A stretch of DNA of 64,000 nt from Streptomyces sp. NBC_00249. Lineage in GTDB: Bacteria; Actinomycetota; Actinomycetes; Streptomycetales; Streptomycetaceae. Every line of letters starts with the position of its first letter. Positions within the stretch are counted from its first letter, which is position 1. The stretch is taken from contig NZ_JAPEMV010000002.1 of the NCBI RefSeq assembly GCF_026342355.1, positions 744,001 to 808,000 on the forward strand, read 5' to 3'. The position numbers and the translations under genes are program-made. The notes under the pieces were generated by a model. It saw nothing but the letters and a program-made list of their open reading frames with translations, was not told where the DNA came from and made no database searches. This document shows positions 19,582 through 29,323 of this stretch, piece by piece.

Positions 19582-21111
19582 TTACACGAAGCGCTGGTTC
19601 GCCGCGCCGTTGCAGGGCTGGAGGCGCAGCGGGTCCTTCGCCGCGGAGAGCGTCAGGCACATGCCGGGCGCGGCGGCGGGCCGCAGGGTGGCTCCGTCAC
19701 GGACGAACTGCTGGTTGGCGCCGCCGTGGCAGTTCCAGATGATCAGGGCGGTGCCGGCCCCGTAGGCGGCGCCGGGGGCGTCCAGGCAGCGGTCGTGGGT
19801 GAGTTCGACGTGGACGGACTTGCGGGCGGTGTCGTACCACCAGCCCTGGTTGCGCCCGCCGTGGCAGTCCCAGCCCACGACCTTGGTCTCGTTGGCGCTG
19901 GAGCCGCCGAAGGTGTCGAGGCAGGTGCCGGTCGCCGCGTTCTTCAGGGGCTTGTACAGGTCGTCCCAGGCGCCGGCCTGGAGGACGGGGGTGCCGGTGC
20001 TGGCCGGGTCGGCGCAGGAGGCTTCGCGCAGGCCGGAGTCGTAGAGCTGGGTCAGGCAGGACGCGAAGGCGCCGTGGCCCCGGTAGTTGGGGTGGAAGGA
20101 CTGGCGGGCGGTGTTCTCGTCCCACGGGAAGTGGTCGCCGAGGTCCAGGTAGAGCCCGCGGGCCCAGGTGTCCTCCATGCAGACCTCGTGGCCGTGGAAG
20201 AGCCGCGAGTTGTCCAGGAAGAGGGCGCCGGAGGTGCGGGCGGCCTCGCGCATGCCCTTCTCGAAGGTGGGCACCGCGTAGTTGCGGCCCCAGCTGGCGT
20301 CGGAGTCGTAGCCGGCGCAGCCGCCGGGGAGCTTGCCGGGGAAGCTCGGGTTGTCGTTGAAGTCGGGGCCGATGGGGCTGGGGTAGCCCATGACGACGAG
20401 CTTGTAGTCGGAGTCGGCGTAGCCGGCGTCGCGCATGACGGTCTTCAGGTCGGCGACGGTGGCCTCGACCTTGGGCTTGAGGCCGTCGACGCGGCTCTGC
20501 CAGCCGGGGCCGTACTTGGGCTCGCAGGTGCCCTGGCTGAGCACCCAGCGGGTGACGCAGTCGGTCATGACGGGGCCGAACTGGAGGTCGTCGTTGGCCC
20601 CGGCGACCAGCAGCACCATCTTGATCTTCGTGTTGCGGGCCTTCACGGCGAGGCTGTCGCTCTGCACCAGCTCGTCGGCGTACTGCTTGCTGCCGCCGAT
20701 CCTGATGTTTCCGGTGTAGCCGCCGGAGCAGGCCACGTTGAAGGTCAGGTCGGCGGGGATGCCGGTGCGGTGGATCGCCGCGTCGGGCGAGCGGTGGCAC
20801 TGGTTGGACGCGGTGTTGGTGGCGGGGTCGTAGTTGCCGACGCCCTCGCCCGAGATCTCGCTGTCGCCGAGCGAGATCAGGCCGGTCTTGCGCTCGGCGA
20901 GCGGGCGGATCGCCGGGTCGCCGTAGATCCTGGTGGCCTCGGCGGCCCGGATGGCCTCAAGTTCCGGCGAGAGCGGTGTGATCGAGCCGACCGCGGCGGG
21001 GGCCGCCTGCGCCATGGGGGTGACGGCGGTGGCACCCCCGAGGGCGGCCGCGACCGCCACGACCACGGCGAAGGTAGATCTGAGCCTGGGCTTCGTACGC
21101 GCACGTGCCAT
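19582..21111 (-). CDS. Secreted SGNH lipase with ricin-type lectin domain
   Basis: 509 residues from ATG 21111 (GGGGAGG upstream). A Sec signal peptide (RTKPRLRSTFAVVVAVAAAL, cleavage near AQAAPAA) is followed by an SGNH hydrolase domain: block I ISLGDSEISGEGVG with the nucleophile Ser, block III VAGANDD, block V around SFHPNYRGHGAFA with the Asp/His pair. The C-terminal 130 residues form a ricin-B beta-trefoil (TGTCLDTFGGSS, then DCHGGRNQGWW, DRCLDAPGAAYG, WNCHGGANQQF, GMCLTLSAAKD, CNGAANQRF) likely to bind carbohydrate. Predicted as an extracellular lipase or esterase. Confidence 0.88.
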   Translation of the reverse strand: MARARTKPRLRSTFAVVVAVAAALGGATAVTPMAQAAPAAVGSITPLSPELEAIRAAEATRIYGDPAIRPLAERKTGLISLGDSEISGEGVGNYDPATNTASNQCHRSPDAAIHRTGIPADLTFNVACSGGYTGNIRIGGSKQYADELVQSDSLAVKARNTKIKMVLLVAGANDDLQFGPVMTDCVTRWVLSQGTCEPKYGPGWQSRVDGLKPKVEATVADLKTVMRDAGYADSDYKLVVMGYPSPIGPDFNDNPSFPGKLPGGCAGYDSDASWGRNYAVPTFEKGMREAARTSGALFLDNSRLFHGHEVCMEDTWARGLYLDLGDHFPWDENTARQSFHPNYRGHGAFASCLTQLYDSGLREASCADPASTGTPVLQAGAWDDLYKPLKNAATGTCLDTFGGSSANETKVVGWDCHGGRNQGWWYDTARKSVHVELTHDRCLDAPGAAYGAGTALIIWNCHGGANQQFVRDGATLRPAAAPGMCLTLSAAKDPLRLQPCNGAANQRFV

Positions 21112-21218
21112 GAACGCCTCCCCGATATCGGTGTTACCCCCGGTATTTACTGGCCGGTAGGGGAGATGGGAACAGTCCGAACAAGACAATTGCTCAAGTT
21201 TTTGAGGAGGCTACGAAG

Positions 21219-22622
21219 ATGACTGACGATCAGCAGCCGCAGGAGTTCCGCACCGAGCACGACTCGATGGGCGAGGTACGGGTGCCCGCGCATGCGAAAT
21301 GGCGCGCCCAGACCCAGCGCGCCGTGGAGAACTTCCCGCTCTCCGGACAGCGTCTGGAGCGCGCCCACATCCAGGCCCTGGCCCGCATCAAGGCGGCCGC
21401 CGCCCTGGTGAACGCCCGGCTGGGGGTGGTGGGCGAGGAGGTCGCGGAGGCGATCCGGTCCGCCGCCGCCGAGGTCGCCGAGGGCCGTTGGGACGAGCAC
21501 TTCCCCGTCGACGTCTTCCAGACCGGCTCGGGGACCTCGTCCAACATGAACACCAACGAGGTGATCGCCACCCTCGCCACCGAGCGGCTCGGGCGCGACG
21601 TCCACCCCAACGACCACGTCAACGCCTCGCAGAGCTCCAACGACGTCTTCCCGTCCTCCATCCACATCGCCGCCACCGCCGCCGTCACGCACGAGCTGAT
21701 CCCGGCCCTGGAGCACCTCGCCGCCGCCCTGGAGCGCAAGTCCGCCGAGTTCGCCGACGTGGTCAAGGCCGGGCGCACGCACCTGATGGACGCCACCCCG
21801 GTCACCCTGGGCCAGGAGTTCGGCGGGTACGCCGCCCAGGTCCGCTACGGCGTCGAGCGGCTGCGCGCGGCGCTGCCGAGGCTGGCCGAACTGCCGCTCG
21901 GCGGGACGGCCGTGGGCACCGGGATCAACACCCCGCCCGGGTTCTCGGCGGCCGTGATCGCGGAGGTGGCCGCCGCCACCGGGCTGCCGCTGACCGAGGC
22001 CCGCGACCACTTCGAGGCCCAGGGGGCCCGGGACGCGCTGGTGGAGACCTCGGGGATGCTCCGTACGATCGCCGTCTCGCTGACGAAGATCTGCAACGAC
22101 CTGCGCTGGATGGCGTCCGGCCCGCGCACGGGATTGGCCGAAATCAATCTGCCGGATCTCCAGCCCGGGTCCTCGATCATGCCCGGGAAGGTCAATCCGG
22201 TCGTCCCCGAAGCCGTGCTGATGATCGCCGCGCAGGTGATGGGGAACGACGCGACGGTCGCCGTGGCGGGCGCCGCCGGCAACTTCGAGCTCAATGTGAT
22301 GCTCCCCGTCATGGCCCGCAACCTCCTCGAATCCGTCCGCCTGCTCGGCAACGGCAGCCGCCTGCTGGCCGACCGCACCGTGGCCGGGATCACCGCCAAT
22401 GCCGAGCGGGCCAGGGAGTACGCCGAGTCCTCCCCCTCCGTGGTGACCCCGCTGAACCGGTACATCGGCTACGAGGAGGCCGCCAAGGTGGCGAAGAAGG
22501 CCCTCGCCGAACGGAAGACGATCAGGGAGGTCGTCCTGGAGTCCGGCTACGTGGAGCGCGGCGCGCTCACCCTGGAGCAGCTCGACGAGGCCCTCGACGT
22601 CCTGCGCATGACCCGGCCCTGA
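21219..22622 (+). CDS. fumC: Fumarate hydratase class II
   Basis: 467 residues of the tetrameric, iron-independent class II fumarase. Visible motifs are [14 protein letters not shown] at the start, [13 protein letters not shown] (substrate-binding), [17 protein letters not shown] with the catalytic His region, [20 protein letters not shown] and the signature [17 protein letters not shown] strong gaggagg ribosome site precedes the ATG. It is divergent from the secreted lipase gene. The genome thus has two mechanistically distinct fumarases close together. Confidence 0.97.
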   Translation: MTDDQQPQEFRTEHDSMGEVRVPAHAKWRAQTQRAVENFPLSGQRLERAHIQALARIKAAAALVNARLGVVGEEVAEAIRSAAAEVAEGRWDEHFPVDVFQTGSGTSSNMNTNEVIATLATERLGRDVHPNDHVNASQSSNDVFPSSIHIAATAAVTHELIPALEHLAAALERKSAEFADVVKAGRTHLMDATPVTLGQEFGGYAAQVRYGVERLRAALPRLAELPLGGTAVGTGINTPPGFSAAVIAEVAAATGLPLTEARDHFEAQGARDALVETSGMLRTIAVSLTKICNDLRWMASGPRTGLAEINLPDLQPGSSIMPGKVNPVVPEAVLMIAAQVMGNDATVAVAGAAGNFELNVMLPVMARNLLESVRLLGNGSRLLADRTVAGITANAERAREYAESSPSVVTPLNRYIGYEEAAKVAKKALAERKTIREVVLESGYVERGALTLEQLDEALDVLRMTRP

Positions 22623-22725
22623 AAGCGGTTCCGGACAGGGGCCGAATCCGGTCGTTTCCCGTCCCCGGCCCCCTCGGTGACCTGCACCGCAGCATCCGCG
22701 GGGGCCGCCGCCCTAAGATCTGCGC

Positions 22726-23445
22726 ATGACAGGTACCGACAGGACCGGGAGCGGCGTGACGCGGCCAGACGCGCGGGGTGGGACACAGGACGGCCGCTGG
22801 GCGCCCGGGGAGCAGATCCTGTGGCGGTACCGCGACCACGCCCCGGGCATCGACGGCCGGATCCACATCGCCCGGCCGGTGACCGTCGTACGGGACACCG
22901 ACGAGCTGCTCGCGGTGTGGATGGCGCCGGGCACCGAGTGCGTCAGGCCCGTCCTCGCCGACGGCTCCGCCGTGCACCAGGAGCCGCTGGCCACCCGCTA
23001 CACCGCGCCGCGCACCACCGCGCGCTCGTACTGGCGAGGCGGCGGCGTGCTGAAGCTGGCCCGGCCCGGGGAGCCGTGGTCGGTGTGGCTGTTCTGGGAC
23101 CAGGGCTGGCACCTGCGCAACTGGTACGTGAACCTGGAGGAACCGCGCTCGCGCTGGTCGGGCGGGGTGGACTCCGAGGACCACTTCCTCGACATCGCCG
23201 TGTACCCGGACCGCAGCTGGAAGTGGCTGGACGAGGACGAGTTCGCCCAGGCGCAGCGCAGCGGGCTGATGGACGCGGAACAGGCGGCGCGGGTCGAGGA
23301 GGCGGGGCGTGCGGCGGTGGACGTGATCAAGGCGTGGGGCCCGCCGTTCGGCGACGGCTGGCAGGACTGGAGGCCCGATCCGGCCTGGACGATTCCGGTT
23401 CTGCCCGAGGACTGGGACCGCACCCCGGCGCATATGACCTCATGA
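22726..23445 (+). CDS. DUF402 (FomD-like) protein
   Basis: 239 residues with no signal peptide. The DUF402 fold is indicated by ILWRYRDHAPGIDGRIHIARPVTVV, the central GVLKLARPGEPWSVWLFWD, the WYVNLEEPRSRW segment and the acidic ending DSEDHFLDIAVYPDRSWKW then LDEDEFAQAQ. Family members (FomD and related) hydrolyse nucleoside diphosphate or nucleotidyl-phosphonate bonds with divalent metals bound by such acidic clusters. The substrate here is unknown. Confidence 0.82.
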   Translation: MTGTDRTGSGVTRPDARGGTQDGRWAPGEQILWRYRDHAPGIDGRIHIARPVTVVRDTDELLAVWMAPGTECVRPVLADGSAVHQEPLATRYTAPRTTARSYWRGGGVLKLARPGEPWSVWLFWDQGWHLRNWYVNLEEPRSRWSGGVDSEDHFLDIAVYPDRSWKWLDEDEFAQAQRSGLMDAEQAARVEEAGRAAVDVIKAWGPPFGDGWQDWRPDPAWTIPVLPEDWDRTPAHMTS

Positions 23446-23696
23446 GACCCTTGATGCGCCCCCGGGGTGCAAACGTAGGATCGTCCTCCGCCGGTCGTCC
23501 GCGGTGCGCCTCCTGGGCACCGTAACCGCAAATCACCTGCGGAGACCGGTACTTGACGGAGGTCTACGCAGAACGAGAGGTAACGAGGGGGACGCGGAAA
23601 CCGGGGGTGATGGTGCCCCGGCCGCTGAGCGGGTATACCGCGACTGACCGAGTTGAGTGCAGCGCACATCGAGCGCAAACGGATGGAATTCCACGC

Positions 23697-25784
23697 GTGA
23701 CGGAGTACCCCACCTCCCAGGAGGGCCCGCAGCCCGCCGGTGCCTCCGGCGGAGGTACGGACGAGGCAGGCCACGGCAAGGCCCCGATCGCGGCCGCCGA
23801 GGCCGTACGCACGCATGCTCAGGTTCCCGCCGCCGAGGTCCCGCGCCCGCGCGGCGGACCGTCCGGCGAGGCCTCCCCGGCCTCCGGCCACGGCCCGGCC
23901 GACGCCGATGCCGGCGCCGCGCGCAGCCGGGACGGCGAGGCCGCCCGCAACGCCGGCCGGCACGACGCCGCCGCCGGCGGTACGGGGATTGCGGGCACCG
24001 GTACCGGAGAGGTGAGCGCGGCCCGCCGCGAGGGCGACCGGCTGCGCTTCGTCGGCGCCGCCACCCGCCGGATCGCGCGCGGCATCGACCTCGACGAGAT
24101 CGTCCTCGGCCTGTGCCGGGCGACCGTGCCGACCTTCTCCGACGCGATCCTCGTCTACCTGCGCGACCCGCTGCCCGTCGGCGACGAGCGGCCCGTCGGG
24201 CCCGTCGTCTTAAGGCTGCGGCGCACCGACCGGCTCCGGCCGCTCGACGACCTCACCGACAGCGGCGACGGCTCCGGGGCCACGGGGGCCGCCGGCGAGC
24301 TCGACTTCAGCCAGCTGCCGCTGGTCGGACCGCAGGGCGACCTGCCCGCGGCGGAGCTGTGCGAGATCCGGCCCGGCGGGGCCCTCGCCGAGGTGCTGCG
24401 CGGCGTCCGGCCCGTCTTCGGCTCGGCCGCGGGGGCCAGGGGCGCCCTGCCCGAACTGCTGGGCGCCGACCATCCCGTGCCACGCGGCCAGCGGGCCATC
24501 CTGGCCCCGCTGCGGGGCCGCCGGCGGGTGATCGGCGCGGCGGTGTTCCTGCGCACCCCGGACCGCGACGCCTTCGAGCAGAACGACCTGCTCGTCGCCG
24601 CCCAGCTGGCCACCCACACCGCGCTCGGCATCGACAAGGCGGTGCTGTACGGCCGCGAGGCGTACATCGCCGACGAACTCCAGCGCACGATGCTGCCCGA
24701 CAGCCTCCCCCAGCCCACCGGGGTCCGGCTCGCCTCCCGCTACCTGCCCGCCGCCGAGACGGCCCGGGTGGGCGGCGACTGGTACGACGCCATACCGCTG
24801 CCCGGCAGCCGGGTCGCGCTGGTCGTCGGCGACGTCATGGGCCACTCCATGACCTCCGCCGCGATCATGGGGCAGCTGCGCACCACCGCGCAGACCCTGG
24901 CCCAGCTCGACCTGCCGCCCGCCGAGGTGCTGCACCACCTGGACGAGCAGGCCCAGCGGCTCGGCTCCGACCGGATGGCCACCTGCCTGTACGCGGTCTA
25001 CGACCCCGTCTCGCACCGCATCACCATCGCCAACGCCGGCCACCCGCCGCCGGTGCTGCTGCACCTGGGCGGCCGCGCCGAGGTGCTGCGCGTCCCGCCC
25101 GGCGCCCCCATTGGGGTCGGCGGCGTGGACTTCGAGGCGGTGGAGCTGGACGCCCCGGCCGGGGCCACCCTGCTGCTGTACACCGACGGCCTCGTGGAGT
25201 CCCGGCTGCGGGACGTGTGGACCGGCATCGAGCAGCTCCGCGAGCGGCTCGCCACCACCGCGCAGCTGACCGGGCTGGACCACTCGCCGCCGCTGGAGGC
25301 CCTCTGCGACGACGTGCTGGACATGCTCGGCCCCGGCGACCGGGACGACGACATCGCGCTGCTGGCGGCCCGCTTCGAGGGGATCGCGCCCAGCGACGTG
25401 GCGTACTGGTTCCTGGACCCGGAGGAGACCGCTCCGGGCCGGGCCCGGCGCTTCGCCCGGCGCGCCCTGGCCCGCTGGGGCCTGGAGGAGCTGAGCGACT
25501 CGCTGGAGCTGCTCGTCAGCGAGGTGGTCACCAATGCCGTGCGGTACGCGGAGCGGCCGGTGACCCTGCGCCTGCTGCGCACGGACGTGCTGCGCTGCGA
25601 GGTCGGCGACGACTCCCCGCAGCTGCCGCGCCAGCGCCGCGCCCGGGACACCGACGAGGGCGGGCGCGGCCTGTTCCTGGTCAACCGGCTGGCCCGGCGC
25701 TGGGGTGCGACGCGCCTGAGCAGCGGCAAGGTGGTCTGGTTCGAGCTGGCGCTGCCGGGTCCGGGGCCGCAGGAGCGGCGCTGA
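23697..25784 (+). CDS. GAF / PP2C (SpoIIE-type) phosphatase / HATPase regulator, with TTA codon
   Basis: 695 residues from GTG 23697; the open frame reaches a TTG at 23553, but those 48 codons look non-coding. After a low-complexity Ala/Gly/Arg-rich N-terminus (about 110 residues) comes a GAF-like sensor (AATRRIARGIDLDEIV to LLVAAQLATHTALGIDKAVL). A PP2C/SpoIIE domain follows (GGDWYDAIPLPGSRVALVVGDVMGH; NAGHPPPVLL; LLLYTDGLVESR; DRDDDIALLAA), and then a GHKL ATPase (SLELLVSEVVTNAVRYAE; DEGGRGLFLVNRLA). It likely controls anti-sigma-factor antagonists. A TTA codon at 24210-24212 (codon 172) implies bldA control. Confidence 0.9.
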   Translation: MTEYPTSQEGPQPAGASGGGTDEAGHGKAPIAAAEAVRTHAQVPAAEVPRPRGGPSGEASPASGHGPADADAGAARSRDGEAARNAGRHDAAAGGTGIAGTGTGEVSAARREGDRLRFVGAATRRIARGIDLDEIVLGLCRATVPTFSDAILVYLRDPLPVGDERPVGPVVLRLRRTDRLRPLDDLTDSGDGSGATGAAGELDFSQLPLVGPQGDLPAAELCEIRPGGALAEVLRGVRPVFGSAAGARGALPELLGADHPVPRGQRAILAPLRGRRRVIGAAVFLRTPDRDAFEQNDLLVAAQLATHTALGIDKAVLYGREAYIADELQRTMLPDSLPQPTGVRLASRYLPAAETARVGGDWYDAIPLPGSRVALVVGDVMGHSMTSAAIMGQLRTTAQTLAQLDLPPAEVLHHLDEQAQRLGSDRMATCLYAVYDPVSHRITIANAGHPPPVLLHLGGRAEVLRVPPGAPIGVGGVDFEAVELDAPAGATLLLYTDGLVESRLRDVWTGIEQLRERLATTAQLTGLDHSPPLEALCDDVLDMLGPGDRDDDIALLAARFEGIAPSDVAYWFLDPEETAPGRARRFARRALARWGLEELSDSLELLVSEVVTNAVRYAERPVTLRLLRTDVLRCEVGDDSPQLPRQRRARDTDEGGRGLFLVNRLARRWGATRLSSGKVVWFELALPGPGPQERR

Positions 25785-25805
25785 CGGCGCACCCCGCACG
25801 CACCA

Positions 25806-25835
25806 CCGCCCCGCAGCGTGATCGCTGCGGGGCGG
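25806..25835. terminator. Bidirectional terminator
   Basis: 13-bp perfect arms 25806-25818 and 25823-25835 around a tgat loop, followed by cgttgtgtgtg. It separates the convergent phosphatase and PBP genes. Confidence 0.82.
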
Positions 25836-25858
25836 CGTTGTGTGTGCGGTGAGCGCGG

Positions 25859-28153
25859 TTACCGCTGCTGCGTGTTGGGGTTCGGGGGGAAGAGCGGCGG
25901 CGTCGGGTCCTTCGTCGGCGGCGTCGGGTCCTTGGTCGGCGGCGTCGGGTTCTTCGTCGGCGGCGTCGGGTTCTTGGTCGGCGGCGTCGGGTCGGGCTTG
26001 CCGGTGCCGCCGCTGCCGGTCGGGTCCGGGGTGCCCGTCGGGCGGGTGCCGGAGCTGGTCGGCGTCGGCGTGGTGCTCGGGGCCGAGGTCGTCGGGGACG
26101 CGCTGCGGGTCGGCGGCGGGGGCGGGGTGCCCATCTCGGCGTCCGAGAGGTCGAACTGGCCGGTGGTCTGGCCCTTGAGCGCGGCCAGCGTGTACGCCTG
26201 CCAGATCTGCGCGGGGAAGCTGGAGCCGCCCGCGCGGCCCTTGCCGGCGGTACCGGTCAGGGTGACCTGGTTGTGCGAGTTCGGGTCCTCGCCGAACATC
26301 GCGACGACGGTGACCAGCTCCGGGGTGTAGCCGGTGAACCAGGCGGCCACGTTGGACTCGGTGGTACCGGTCTTGCCCGCGGCCTCGTAGGCGGAGCTGC
26401 GCACGGCCTTGCCGGAGCCCTCCTCGACCACGCCGGTGAGGACCTTGGTGACGGTGTCGGCGGTCTTGCTGGTGAGGACCTGGGAGCCGACCGGGTTGAC
26501 GGGCTTGAACTCGCCGTCCTTGTGCTCGGCCTTCTTGATGATGGTCGGCGTGACCTTCTTGCCGTGGTTGTCGAGGGTGGCGTAGACGCCGGCCATCTCC
26601 ACGGTGTTGGCGCTCATGGTGCCGAGCGACATGGCGGGCGAGGCGGCGGGCCAGCCCTCGCGGTCGGCCATGCCGAGGGAGAGCGCGGTCTCCTTCACCT
26701 TCGCGGGCTTGGCGTCGACGAACATCTGCGCGTACACCGAGTTCACCGAGGAGTTCGTGGCCTCCTGGACGGTGATCATCGGGTCGCCGTAGTTGATGTC
26801 GTCCTGGTTCTGCGGGGCGAAGGCGGTGTCGCTGCCGACCACGGGGCGCTTGCTGGTGCCGTCGTAGAGGGCGTTCGGGGTGATCGGGCGGCCGTCCTGG
26901 GTCTTCGCGCCGGTCTCCAGGGCGCTGGCCAGCACGATCGGCTTGAAGGTCGAGCCCGGCTGGTAGTCGGTGCGCAGCGCGTTGCTCTCGGACTTCTCCG
27001 TCAGGCCCTGGCCGCCGTACATGGCGACGATGCCGCCGGTCTTGGCGTCGACGGAGGTGGCGCCGGCCTGGACGCTCTGGTCCTGGGGGCGGTCCTTGGT
27101 GTTCTTGCGGTCCAGCTTGGACTCCAGCTCGTCCTGGACTGCCTTCTCCAGGGCGGCCTGCTTCTTCTTGTCGATGTTGAGGGTGATCGTCCAGCCGCCG
27201 GCGTTGATCTCGGCGTCCTTGATGCCCTGCTTGTTCATCTCCAGCTCGGCGGCCTGGACCAGGTAGCCCTTCTGGCCGTCCATGCCCGGTCGGGTCTTGG
27301 GCTTGATGGGCTCCTGGAACTTCAGGGTCGCGCGCTTGGCCTGGTCCAGCTCGCCCATCTCGACCATGTTGTCGAGGACGGCGTTGAAGCGGATCATGAC
27401 GAGCCGCTTGCCGTTGGGGCCGGCGGTCGCCCAGTCGTACTGGCTGGGGGCCTGGATGACGGCGGCCAGGTAGGCGCCCTGCTCCAGGGTCAGCTTGTCG
27501 GAGTCGACGCCGTAGTAGGCCTGGGCGGCGGCCTGGATGCCGTAGGCGTTGCGGCCGTAGAAGTTGGTGTTCAGGTAGCCGATGAGGATGTCGTCCTTGC
27601 TCATCCGCTGGTCGACCTTGAGCGAGATGATCAGCTCTCGGAGCTTGCGCGTCGCCGACTGGTCCTGGGTCAGGTAGTAGTTCTTGACGTACTGCTGGGT
27701 GATCGTCGAGCCGCCGGCCTTGCCGCGGCCGAGGGCGGTGTTGAAGACGCCTCGGCCGACACCGATCACGTCGACGCCGCTGTCCTTGTAGAAGGTCTTG
27801 TTCTCGATCGCGATGAACGCGGTGCGGACGTCCGGCGGGACCTTGTCGAACGGGACGATCGAGCGGTTCATCTTGCCGGTGGTGGCCATGACCGAGCCGT
27901 CGGCGTACTTGTAGGTGTTGCTCTGCAGGACCGCACCCTGGTTGGGGTCGGTCGGCTCGTTCACCGAGAAGTACAGGATGACGGCTCCGGCCGTCATGAG
28001 GAGGAGCCCCCCGACGAAGGTGCCGAGGATCGTCTTCCAGTTCAGGAAGCGGCGTATGCCACTGCGCTTTCCGGTCGACTTGCCCTGGCGCCCGCTCGGC
28101 GCTTTCCGCGCACCGCGCTGCTGCTGCGCCTTTCGCGCTTCTGCTCGGCCCAT
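25859..28153 (-). CDS. Class A penicillin-binding protein
   Basis: 764 residues. A basic cytoplasmic N-terminus (about 35 residues) is followed by one transmembrane helix (TILGTFVGGLLLMTAGAVIL). The GT51 glycosyltransferase domain has IAIENKTFYKDSGVDVIG (catalytic Glu kept, ENK in place of the common EDR) and KAGGSTITQQYVKNYYL. The transpeptidase domain has YQPGSTFKPIVLASALE (SxxK), TNSSVNSVYAQM (SxN) and AAGKTGTTES (KTG). The tail is a Pro/Thr/Lys repeat (see repeat at 25899). It polymerises and cross-links peptidoglycan at the membrane. Ribosome site gggagcg. Confidence 0.95.
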   Translation of the reverse strand: MGRAEARKAQQQRGARKAPSGRQGKSTGKRSGIRRFLNWKTILGTFVGGLLLMTAGAVILYFSVNEPTDPNQGAVLQSNTYKYADGSVMATTGKMNRSIVPFDKVPPDVRTAFIAIENKTFYKDSGVDVIGVGRGVFNTALGRGKAGGSTITQQYVKNYYLTQDQSATRKLRELIISLKVDQRMSKDDILIGYLNTNFYGRNAYGIQAAAQAYYGVDSDKLTLEQGAYLAAVIQAPSQYDWATAGPNGKRLVMIRFNAVLDNMVEMGELDQAKRATLKFQEPIKPKTRPGMDGQKGYLVQAAELEMNKQGIKDAEINAGGWTITLNIDKKKQAALEKAVQDELESKLDRKNTKDRPQDQSVQAGATSVDAKTGGIVAMYGGQGLTEKSESNALRTDYQPGSTFKPIVLASALETGAKTQDGRPITPNALYDGTSKRPVVGSDTAFAPQNQDDINYGDPMITVQEATNSSVNSVYAQMFVDAKPAKVKETALSLGMADREGWPAASPAMSLGTMSANTVEMAGVYATLDNHGKKVTPTIIKKAEHKDGEFKPVNPVGSQVLTSKTADTVTKVLTGVVEEGSGKAVRSSAYEAAGKTGTTESNVAAWFTGYTPELVTVVAMFGEDPNSHNQVTLTGTAGKGRAGGSSFPAQIWQAYTLAALKGQTTGQFDLSDAEMGTPPPPPTRSASPTTSAPSTTPTPTSSGTRPTGTPDPTGSGGTGKPDPTPPTKNPTPPTKNPTPPTKDPTPPTKDPTPPLFPPNPNTQQR
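25899..25993. repeat. 21-bp tandem repeat encoding the PBP C-terminal tail
   Basis: Four full and one partial copy of a 21-bp unit (start points 25899, 25920, 25941, 25962, 25983) inside the PBP gene, each encoding PTPPTKN or PTPPTKD. Copies differ only at the Asn/Asp codon and the wobble before Lys. The repeat gives an extended extracellular tail and is prone to copy-number change. Confidence 0.9.
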
Positions 28154-28396
28154 CGCTCCCGCTCCGCTCGATTACCCCCCCGACGTCAGCTCAGAAAACT
28201 AACACCGCAGGCTGTGACAAAGGTTGACTAACTCTGATCAATACCGGTCATTTCGGACGTGAGAATCAGCACCCACACCAATGGAACCGACGCCCATGAG
28301 ACAGGAAGGGTTGCGGCGAACGCAAAAAGTGATATCACTTTGCTAGGCGTTCCGGTCGGCCACGACCGGACGCGGGACACCAAACGGGGGTAATCC

Positions 28397-29323
28397 ATGA
28401 CAGCCGCAGTGGACGCACGGCCGAGTGACGTACAGGCAAGTGGCGTACGGGAGTTCACCGCGCGCAGCGTCGGCGGCGGGCCCGCCCTGCTGCTCGGCCT
28501 GCTGGGGACGGCGGCCGGGGTCGCGCTCGTCGTCCTGGGCGCCACGGCGGACGGGGTGGCGCTCCAGGCCACGCTGATCCCGCTGGGCATCCTGCTCGTC
28601 GTCGCCCAGACGGTCGCCCTGACCGGGCTGAACATGGTGGCGCCCGGCGAGGCCCGGGTGGTCCAGCTGTTCGGCCGCTACCGGGGCACGGTCCGCACGG
28701 ACGGGCTGCGCTGGGTCAACCCCTTCGCCACCCGCCGCAAGGTCTCCACCCGGGTCCGCCAGCACGAGACCTCCGTCCTGAAGGTCAACGACGCCTACGG
28801 CAACCCGATCGAACTGGCCGCGGTCGTGGTGTGGCGGGTCGCCGACACCGCGCGGGCCGTCTTCGAGGTCGAGGACTTCCAGCAGTTCGTCGAGACGCAG
28901 ACCGAGGCGGCCGTCCGGCACATCGCCATCGAGTACCCCTACGACTCCCACGACGAGGGCGGGCTCTCGCTGCGCGGCAACGCGGAGGAGATCACCGAGA
29001 AGCTCGACGCCGAGCTGGCCGCCCGGGTCGAGGCGGCGGGCGTGCAGATCATCGAGTCCCGCTTCACGCATCTCGCGTACGCTCCGGAGATCGCCTCCGC
29101 GATGCTCCAGCGCCAGCAGGCGGGCGCCGTGGTGGCGGCGCGCAAGCTGATCGTCGAGGGCGCGGTGGGCATGGTGGAACTGGCCCTGACCCGGCTGGCC
29201 GAGGAGGAGATCGTGGACCTGGACCCCGAGCGCAGGGCCGCCATGGTCTCGAACCTGATGGTCGTGCTCTGCGGCGACCGCGCGGCCCAGCCGGTCATCA
29301 ACACGGGCACCCTGTACCAGTGA
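28397..29323 (+). CDS. SPFH/band-7 (prohibitin-like) membrane protein
   Basis: 308 residues. Two hydrophobic segments lie near the N-terminus (ALLLGLLGTAAGVALVVLG and LIPLGILLVVAQTVALTG). The SPFH domain follows (FGRYRGTVRTDGLRWVNPF; RVRQHETSVLKVNDAYGNPIELAAVVVWRV; AVRHIAIEYPYDSH) with a helical C-terminus (ASAMLQRQQAGAVVAARKLIVEGAVGM). Such proteins form ring-like membrane scaffolds. Its stop overlaps the GTG of the following small gene, so the two are coupled. It is divergent from the PBP gene. Confidence 0.9.
   Translation: MTAAVDARPSDVQASGVREFTARSVGGGPALLLGLLGTAAGVALVVLGATADGVALQATLIPLGILLVVAQTVALTGLNMVAPGEARVVQLFGRYRGTVRTDGLRWVNPFATRRKVSTRVRQHETSVLKVNDAYGNPIELAAVVVWRVADTARAVFEVEDFQQFVETQTEAAVRHIAIEYPYDSHDEGGLSLRGNAEEITEKLDAELAARVEAAGVQIIESRFTHLAYAPEIASAMLQRQQAGAVVAARKLIVEGAVGMVELALTRLAEEEIVDLDPERRAAMVSNLMVVLCGDRAAQPVINTGTLYQ

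Noticed and set aside
23553..23696. N-terminal extension of the phosphatase gene from TTG 23553
   Set aside because: The extra 48 codons show no typical composition; the GTG at 23697 gives the expected start, so the extension was left out.
25899..25993. Regular short repeats that could be mistaken for a CRISPR array
   Set aside because: The units are tandem, 21 bp long, without spacers, and lie in frame inside the PBP coding sequence as PTPPTK repeats.
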